Positions 58,538 to 64,000 of a stretch of 64,000 nt of DNA are shown here, one piece after another; position 1 is the stretch's first letter; the number at the start of each line of letters is the position of its first letter. Source of the DNA: Treponema sp. UBA1747 (lineage in GTDB: Bacteria > Spirochaetota > Spirochaetia > Treponematales > Treponemataceae). The notes beneath the pieces were generated by a model that worked only from the letters and a program-made list of their open reading frames with translations, did not search any database and had not been told where the DNA came from. The position numbers were made by a program, and so were the translations under genes. Location: contig DCHR01000011.1 of assembly GCA_002315375.1 (NCBI GenBank), positions 10,365 to 74,364 of the forward strand, read 5' to 3'.

Positions 58538-59326
58538 ATGTTTGGTAGAAAAAAGAAAAAAACTGCAGCTTCTGAAGCTGAAGCCTTGCAGCAGGAAATC
58601 CTGAACGAAGAAAAGCAGGATATGATTCAGGGCGTAGAAGACTTATCGACTACAGCCGTAAAAGAGGTAATGATTCCCCGTATTGATGTGGAATTTGTTT
58701 CGGCAGATACACCTCAGGATGAACTGTTACAGAAAATTGTAGCCTCGGGACATTCCCGTTTCCCGGTATATACAGATTCAATTGATAATGTAATCGGAGT
58801 ACTTTATGTAAAAGACCTGCTTAAGGTTTTTGCTTCCGGCGAAAGTCTTGATATGCAGAAAATAATCAGAAAAGCATATTTTGTTCCTGAATCAAAGAGA
58901 ATCGACTCCCTTTTAAGAGAATTTAAGCGACACCACCTTCATATTGCCATCGCTATCGATGAATACGGTGGAATATCCGGAATAATTACAATGGAAGATA
59001 TTATCGAAGAGATTGTCGGCGATATTCAGGATGAATTCGATAAAGAACATGAGGATATCCTTACTGTCGGAACTAATATCTGGCTGTGCGATGCCCGTGT
59101 GGATCTGGATGATCTGAATGAAAAAATGGAAGCAGACTTCCCGAATGAAGATTTTGATTCTTTGGGTGGCTTCGTTTTTGATATCTTTGGAAAAGTACCC
59201 GTTAAATATGAAAAGGCTTCATGGAAAAACTATGATTTCATCGTTCAGGACATGGAAGGCCATAGAATAAACGTAATAAAAGTAATAAAAAAGGATGCTG
59301 ATGAAGCTGATGAAAAATCGGAATAG
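58538..59326 (+). CDS. CorC/TlyC-type CBS-domain protein
   Basis: A 262-residue protein without membrane domain. Two CBS repeats (about 45-105, VMIPRIDVEFVSADTP; about 110-165, HHLHIAIAIDEYGGISGIITMEDIIEEIVGDIQDE) and a C-terminal CorC_HlyC domain (about 180-255, SLGGFVFDIFGKVP). The family is linked to magnesium/cobalt handling; 'hemolysin' labels for it are historical. Overlaps the following TPR gene. Confidence 0.9.
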   Translation: MFGRKKKKTAASEAEALQQEILNEEKQDMIQGVEDLSTTAVKEVMIPRIDVEFVSADTPQDELLQKIVASGHSRFPVYTDSIDNVIGVLYVKDLLKVFASGESLDMQKIIRKAYFVPESKRIDSLLREFKRHHLHIAIAIDEYGGISGIITMEDIIEEIVGDIQDEFDKEHEDILTVGTNIWLCDARVDLDDLNEKMEADFPNEDFDSLGGFVFDIFGKVPVKYEKASWKNYDFIVQDMEGHRINVIKVIKKDADEADEKSE

Positions 59327-61439
59327 AATCCAGGCTTTTTTTCTGGCTGTTTTACTGTTATCTCCATTGCAGGCACAAAGCGCTGACCGTAAAACTGCAA
59401 GAAATTATTTTGATAAAGGACTGGCTGCGGAACAGACAGAAGAATGGCATACTGCTACACAGTATTATCTTGAATCAGTAAGGGAAAATCCTGCTTTTGT
59501 TGATGCCTGGTTTCACCTGGCACAGGTTTCCTATCTTCTTGGTGAACCGGACCTGGCTTTGCAGTATCTTTCCAGCGCAGAAAAGCTGGAAAAAACAAAT
59601 TCCCGGATTATGAATCTGAAAGGTTTGATTTTCCTTTCTCTTGGACAGCCTGAAAATGCATCAGAGATTTTCAATCAGATTCTGGCCGTTTATCCCAATG
59701 ATGTTTCGGCTCATTTTGGTCTGGCAGAACTTCAGCTTCTGGACGGCCGCTTTTCCGGGGCAAAAAAAGAATATGAAGAAGCTCTGAAGCGGCAGGGTGA
59801 CAATAAAAAAGCTCTTCTTTCACTTGCTCTTCTTTGCGCCTATACAAATGATTTTACAGCTGCACAGACTTATTTGCGCCGTGCTTTGAATTATTATTCC
59901 AGTGATTCTACAGTTCATTATCTTTCAGCCCTTATTTCCTGCATGAAAGGGGATCTGCAGAATGCCGAAACTCAGGCCCGCATTTCCGTTGAACTGAATA
60001 AGGATTCAAACCAGGGGTATAAGCTTCTTTCTCAGATTCTTTATTATCAGGGAAAATATCAGGAAGCAATTGATTTGTGTGATTATCAGATTGCAAAAGA
60101 CCGTACGGATTCAATTTCCTGGTATTTGAAAGGTCTTTCCCTTAAAAAACAGGGGAATATCAGTGATGCAGTTAAAACCTGGAGTAAGGGACTTGAGATT
60201 TCTCCTCAGGATGAATTGATGAGAATGACTCTTGAACTGGAAGCCAGGGATTCTCTTTCACTTGAAGATCCACGCCGGGCTCTATGGGCTGAATATCATG
60301 TAAATATAGCAGACCAGGCTTCAGAACGTTACGATGGAACCGGTGCCAGTTATGAATACCAGAGGGCATTGCGCATAGACCCGGAAAACCGTAAGGCCCG
60401 TATGGCTTATGCCAATATGCTTGAGCTTAACGGAATGCATGAACTTTATCTGGAACAGCTGAAGTTTGTTGCTGAGGGAAGCAGTCTGAAGGATACCTCG
60501 GAAGGAAAGAAAGCCTCTGAAGATGCTGTAAAACGGGCAGAGACAAAACTTTCTGATACAATCGAGGCCTACAGTTCACTTCTTTCTGAAACTCTTGCAA
60601 AGAAGTGGGATATACAGTCTTTCTACCTGGATAAAATCCGATGGAACATTGCCGTGTTCTATGAAGAACGTCCTATGAATTTTGTCCATGCAGATTCTGA
60701 TTACCTTACGGCCATGGCGGCAAGTGATATTTTCAGAGGTGTTGCACAGACTTCAGTGCAGACAAATCCGCTTCCTGTTTCGGGATACGGAGAAGCTTTC
60801 AGAAATGCACGTACAAAGGGATATGATTATTTTGTAATTCTTTCTCTGGAAGAGGGAACAGATGACATTACCCTTAATGCAGTTATGTATTCTGCAAGAA
60901 CCGGTACAGAAACTGAAAAACTTTCTTTTTATGCTACGGGAAATAACCGTTACTCAACTGTTTTAAGACGATTCAGAAATGCAGTTCTCGAAAATCTTCC
61001 TGTCAGGGGAAAAATAATCCGCAGAAAAGCAAAGACAGTTATTGTAGATTTAGGAAAAAGTGAACATATTGTAAATGGCGCAGAATTCCAGATTGTCCGC
61101 AAAGGCAGAATTTCAACAGCAGATACGGGAACTGGTCTTACATACAGAGACGATGATGTTCTGGGAAAAATTACAATAACCGAATGCGGCGAAGAAATAT
61201 CTGAAGGAATCATTTCTCTGAGCGGATTCTATGACAAGGTCAATGATGACGATGAGGTGGTTCTTTTGAGCCTTCCTGAAATCAAGTCAGAACCTGCCAT
61301 TGATACTGCTCCTGTGGCAGATGCAAAAGGCAATGTTGTAGTAAATCAGAAACCGGAAGCAGAAACTCCGCTTAATGCAGAAATCAGAAAGGCTGTTTCA
61401 CACCCGGCTATTTTAGAATTAATTCAGAACATTTATTAA
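59310..61439 (+). CDS. Exported TPR-repeat protein
   Basis: A 709-residue protein with signal peptide ending LSPLQAQS-ADRK. At least eight TPR units follow from about 25 to 380 (ARNYFDKGLAAEQTEEWHTATQYYLESV; AWFHLAQVSYLLGEPDLALQYL; and so on), then a mixed domain (about 440-600) and a beta-rich segment (RGKIIRRKAKTVIVDLGKSEHIVNGAEFQIV) that resembles the C-terminal domain of treponemal envelope TPR proteins. Likely a periplasmic scaffold. The ATG at 59310 starts the signal peptide; earlier ATGs at 59295 and 59301 are possible. Confidence 0.8.
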   Translation: MKNRNRIQAFFLAVLLLSPLQAQSADRKTARNYFDKGLAAEQTEEWHTATQYYLESVRENPAFVDAWFHLAQVSYLLGEPDLALQYLSSAEKLEKTNSRIMNLKGLIFLSLGQPENASEIFNQILAVYPNDVSAHFGLAELQLLDGRFSGAKKEYEEALKRQGDNKKALLSLALLCAYTNDFTAAQTYLRRALNYYSSDSTVHYLSALISCMKGDLQNAETQARISVELNKDSNQGYKLLSQILYYQGKYQEAIDLCDYQIAKDRTDSISWYLKGLSLKKQGNISDAVKTWSKGLEISPQDELMRMTLELEARDSLSLEDPRRALWAEYHVNIADQASERYDGTGASYEYQRALRIDPENRKARMAYANMLELNGMHELYLEQLKFVAEGSSLKDTSEGKKASEDAVKRAETKLSDTIEAYSSLLSETLAKKWDIQSFYLDKIRWNIAVFYEERPMNFVHADSDYLTAMAASDIFRGVAQTSVQTNPLPVSGYGEAFRNARTKGYDYFVILSLEEGTDDITLNAVMYSARTGTETEKLSFYATGNNRYSTVLRRFRNAVLENLPVRGKIIRRKAKTVIVDLGKSEHIVNGAEFQIVRKGRISTADTGTGLTYRDDDVLGKITITECGEEISEGIISLSGFYDKVNDDDEVVLLSLPEIKSEPAIDTAPVADAKGNVVVNQKPEAETPLNAEIRKAVSHPAILELIQNIY

Positions 61440-62323
61440 ATTTCCAGGTGATCCAGGGAGGATTCAAGCCAGCGCTTGCATTCTTCCGGGAAATATTCCT
61501 GGACTTTAATAAAGGATCTGACGGCGTTTTCAAAATCCCCTGTAAAATAATATGATTCTCCAAGGTAGAAAATCGAACGGTTTTCAACTGATTTGGTAAT
61601 ATTTGTTCCGGTCAGCTTTTTAAGGGCTGAAATAGAAGCCTTGTAATCTCTAGGTGCGAAATATTTGGTCAGAATCTGGAAAAGATAGTAGGCATCCCCT
61701 CGTTCAGGAGAAATCATATCTTCTTCAAAAAAGAAGGGATTAAGCCATGTAGTTTCTCTGGGTTTAATCAATCCAAGTCCTGCAGCTTTCCCTGAGGCTT
61801 CTTTGGAAATATGATTTTCATTGGGTCCGATTCCGTCCAGAAGGTCCAGGTAAGGGAGCGGTGTTTCCCTTGAAGTTCCCTTAGGGTACTTTTTTTCTGA
61901 TATTTTCTGCTTTGGCAGGACAGGATTTTTCTTCTGAGCTTCGACATGAACTCCATTAACGGTGGAATTCATGGAAGGCATGATTACAGTATAACATTCG
62001 TCTGTAAAGGAAATAACAGCATAGAAATAATCACTTAAATCTTTGACTGTATCAGTATAACCTGTGCTGGAAGGAGAAATCTGGGCTAAAAAAGTGGCTG
62101 AATTAACGTCTGCAAACTTTGAAAAAGGTTTTGTTGCCCTGTATATAAGGTATTTTGTGACAGGTTTTTCAAGGTTTTCGGGATTTGTCCACATAATATT
62201 GATTCTGGCTCCATTGGCGTATTCTGCCGTAATATTAGTGACAATAGGTCGGTCGAAGCAGAATGCATCTGAAAAAGAGAAAATGAAAACAACAGCCAGA
62301 ATTAATTTTTTGATTTTATTCAT
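61436..62323 (-). CDS. Exported FN3-like and TPR-like protein
   Basis: A 295-residue protein with signal peptide KLILAVVFIFSFSDAFC-FD. Residues about 24-120 form an FN3-type domain (ARINIMWTNPENLEKPVTKYLIYRA ... YTDTVKDLSDYFYAVI); the end (about 215-290) holds two helical repeats (SIFYLGESYYFTGDFENAVRSFIKVQEYFP). The second of two adjacent ATGs is chosen as TATATT ends seven bases before it. Convergent with, and overlapping, the upstream TPR gene by 4 nt. Periplasmic role inferred. Confidence 0.72.
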   Translation of the reverse strand: MNKIKKLILAVVFIFSFSDAFCFDRPIVTNITAEYANGARINIMWTNPENLEKPVTKYLIYRATKPFSKFADVNSATFLAQISPSSTGYTDTVKDLSDYFYAVISFTDECYTVIMPSMNSTVNGVHVEAQKKNPVLPKQKISEKKYPKGTSRETPLPYLDLLDGIGPNENHISKEASGKAAGLGLIKPRETTWLNPFFFEEDMISPERGDAYYLFQILTKYFAPRDYKASISALKKLTGTNITKSVENRSIFYLGESYYFTGDFENAVRSFIKVQEYFPEECKRWLESSLDHLEI

Positions 62324-62370
62324 CATAATTAATATATCATATATCGGCAGATTTTGCCGATAATAGAAGT
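62324..62370. promoter_or_regulatory. Divergent leaderless promoters with central dyad
   Basis: Minus TATATT at 62331-62336 and plus GATAAT at 62359-62364, each six or seven bases from a start codon. Between them ATCGGCA (62343-62349) and TGCCGAT (62355-62361) form a perfect 7-bp inverted repeat. Confidence 0.55.
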
Positions 62371-63306
62371 ATGAAAATTTTACGCAAAGCCTTAATCATA
62401 CTTTTACTTTCGACATCATTTCTTTTTGCAGATGAGGTATACCTCGTTCAGAAAGGAGATACTTTATTTTCAATCAGCCGTAAATATCAGATTACAGTTG
62501 CTGAATTACGTGCAGCAAACAATCTGAAAGAAAATGATGTCCTTAAAGCCGGTCAGAAACTTGTTATTCCGACAGCTGATATTGGTACTGCAGCAGCTTT
62601 ATCGCAGACTAAGACTCCAGACAAGGTAAAACAGGAACTCGCACCTGTATCTGAAGTCTATGTTGTTCAGAAAGGGGATACTTTTTATAGTCTGGCCAGA
62701 AAAAATGGAATGACTGTAGCAGACCTCCTTGCTCTGAATAAACTTGATTCTAATGCAGTCCTTAAAGTGGGACAGAAACTGAAGGTATCAAAGGTTCCGG
62801 TTGAAAATGGTGATAAATCCGGTGAAGTTGCAATAAAACCTGTACAGCCAAAGCCAGCAGAGGAAGTAAAAACAACATCACCTGCTACAGATGGAAAAAA
62901 CGAGAAAACTCCTGATACCAGAACTTATGGAGTAACAACAAATGCTGATAATTCGGTGTCATGGCCTGTAAAAAATCCAAAAATTACCTATATAAACGGA
63001 AAAGTCAGCGGAGTTCAGTGTGCTTGTCTTTCAAATGAAACAGTAATTGCTGTTCGTGAAGGTACTGTTATGTATGTAGGCCTTTACCGCGGATTCGGTC
63101 AGGTTCTTTTTGTACAGTCTAAAACAGGTCTTATTTATGCATACACAGGCCTTGGAAGTGTTTCTGTAAAGAAAGGAGATTATGTAACCTTCGGTTCTTC
63201 TGTAGGAACTGCAGGTGTCGATTCCATAAAAGGAACTCCTCAGATTACTTTCATGGTTTTCCAGAACGGTAAAGCAATTGACCCTGCAAAGGCACCTAGA
63301 GGATAA
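62371..63306 (+). CDS. LysM protein with degenerate M23 (LytM) domain, EnvC/NlpD-like
   Basis: A 311-residue exported protein; signal peptide ending FLFA-DEVY. Two LysM domains (about 22-67, YLVQKGDTLFSISRKYQITVAELRAANNL; about 92-136) bind peptidoglycan. A linker leads to a LytM fold (about 208-308). The zinc residues are absent: the usual H-x-H reads QITF and the first H-x-x-x-D is missing. Such domains do not cut but activate amidases. Role in cell separation inferred. Confidence 0.88.
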   Translation: MKILRKALIILLLSTSFLFADEVYLVQKGDTLFSISRKYQITVAELRAANNLKENDVLKAGQKLVIPTADIGTAAALSQTKTPDKVKQELAPVSEVYVVQKGDTFYSLARKNGMTVADLLALNKLDSNAVLKVGQKLKVSKVPVENGDKSGEVAIKPVQPKPAEEVKTTSPATDGKNEKTPDTRTYGVTTNADNSVSWPVKNPKITYINGKVSGVQCACLSNETVIAVREGTVMYVGLYRGFGQVLFVQSKTGLIYAYTGLGSVSVKKGDYVTFGSSVGTAGVDSIKGTPQITFMVFQNGKAIDPAKAPRG

Positions 63307-63344
63307 TACACAATATAGAACTGACAATTAATATTTGACAATAA

Positions 63345-63376
63345 GAGGCGGCTTCTTAAGGAGGCCGCTTTTTTTT
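63345..63376 (+). terminator. Terminator of LysM protein gene
   Basis: GCGGC (63348-63352) pairs with GCCGC (63364-63368), extended inward by four more pairs, followed by eight T residues. Confidence 0.88.
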
Positions 63377-63403
63377 GCTATGAAAAACTTGTATGTTTTC
63401 AAA

Positions 63404-63433
63404 TTGATTTACCTTTGTGGCCTGCTTTATACT
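63404..63433 (+). promoter_or_regulatory. Promoter of MerR-type gene
   Basis: TTGATT at 63404-63409, 18 bp, TATACT at 63428-63433; leader of about 48 nt with AGGAGA before the ATG. Confidence 0.6.
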
Positions 63434-63487
63434 TCAATCATCCGGAAGAAAAAAAAGCAGGTGCACCGCTTGAACAGGAGAAATTAA

Positions 63488-63919
63488 ATGAAAACTTATT
63501 CAATCAACGAACTGGCTCAGATGACAGGACTTACAACACGTACATTGCGTAATTACATTACTATGGGGCTTCTGGAAGGGGATAAACCTGAAGGAGTATG
63601 GGAATTCACCATTGAAGAAATCGAAAAATTCATCTCAAATCCCAATGTAAAACCTGCTATTGATACAAAGAAAAAAAATATCGTATTTGATTTTCTTGCT
63701 GATACTGAAAAAGAAAATAACGAAATTTGTTCAATACTTGATTTCAAAGTGACTTCTGAGGAAGGAAATGAAATAATGACTTTTTTCTGCAATGAAACAA
63801 ACAGTGTTTCTGGCGGAAAAATCAGAATGTCCTGCGAAAAAAACGGTAAAAATTTTCGTGTCATTCTTTCAGGAGATGAAGAAATAGTAAGCGTAATTCT
63901 TAAGAAATATTATTCATAA
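63488..63919 (+). CDS. MerR-type DNA-binding protein
   Basis: A 143-residue protein. Residues 1-55 are a MerR winged helix (YSINELAQMTGLTTRTLRNYITMGLLEG, then a wing and IEEIEKFI). The C-terminal half (about 65-143) is a small alpha/beta domain without the cysteines of metal-sensing MerR proteins, so its signal is unknown. It has its own promoter and a normal Shine-Dalgarno. Confidence 0.82.
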   Translation: MKTYSINELAQMTGLTTRTLRNYITMGLLEGDKPEGVWEFTIEEIEKFISNPNVKPAIDTKKKNIVFDFLADTEKENNEICSILDFKVTSEEGNEIMTFFCNETNSVSGGKIRMSCEKNGKNFRVILSGDEEIVSVILKKYYS

Positions 63920-63935
63920 CGGATATTGAGTCTGC

Positions 63936-63966
63936 GGTCCCTGAGCTTGTCGAAGGGACGAGGACC
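63936..63966. repeat. Palindromic repeat with CCCTGAGCTTGTCGAAGGG core
   Basis: GTCCCT (63937-63942) pairs with AGGGAC (63954-63959), and GGTCC/GGACC (63936-63940, 63962-63966) gives an alternative outer pairing. The core is, to my memory, one of the most widespread small palindromes in bacterial genomes. Nothing else is seen from 63920 to the window end. Confidence 0.65.
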
Positions 63967-64000
63967 ACCAGAAGTCATTTATTAAAATCTTAAAATATAG

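Overview
The window reads as chromosomal DNA of a spirochaete, most likely a gut- or rumen-type Treponema. Evidence: a cheA / cheW-cheR fusion / cheX / cheY operon, two periplasmic-flagellum FlaA sheath genes, a treponemal division cluster (mraZ-rsmH-ftsL-murF-ftsW-ftsQ-ftsA-ftsZ without the other mur genes), and many spirochaete-style secreted proteins. A GH115 alpha-glucuronidase, a feruloyl-esterase-like hydrolase and an LplABC-type oligosaccharide transporter point to use of plant xylan. No phage, insertion sequence or CRISPR array was seen. Names come from reading motifs in the translations; no search was run.

Layout. 0-6 kb: argB 3' end, a heterodimeric ABC exporter, a highly expressed outer-membrane protein. 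6-11 kb: thiamine pyrophosphokinase, dapL, MATE pump, a methyltransferase, a DnaQ-like exonuclease. 11-13.7 kb (minus): isocitrate dehydrogenase and an outer-membrane protein. 13.8-20.4 kb: chemotaxis operon, then flaA pair behind a perfect consensus promoter. 20.4-25.6 kb: GntR regulator and an unknown gene, divergent from a three-gene sugar ABC transporter. 25.7-35.9 kb: division cluster, a Xer recombinase, ybeY, manA. 36 kb: tRNA-Pro followed by an inverted copy of its T arm and a hairpin. 36.3-40 kb: AT-rich genes of unknown function. 40-48.7 kb: M16 protease, LacI regulator, clpB, acyl-CoA synthetase. 48.8-52.7 kb: GH115 and esterase. 52.7-58.4 kb: folA, pncB, SDR, GH3, RNA methyltransferase, deoD. 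58.5-64 kb: CorC-like protein, TPR protein, FN3/TPR protein, LysM/degenerate M23 protein, MerR regulator and a terminal palindromic repeat.

Two signals stand out. First, both argB and icd carry a second copy of their own 3' coding end just downstream, and in both cases the copies are separated by two tandem triloop hairpins; in icd the main block of the two copies differs only at synonymous positions, as seen where integrative elements rebuild a target gene's end. Second, at least fourteen promoter-proximal genes have a -10 hexamer ending 6-7 nt before the start codon and no Shine-Dalgarno, implying leaderless mRNAs, whereas most genes inside operons have Shine-Dalgarno sequences.
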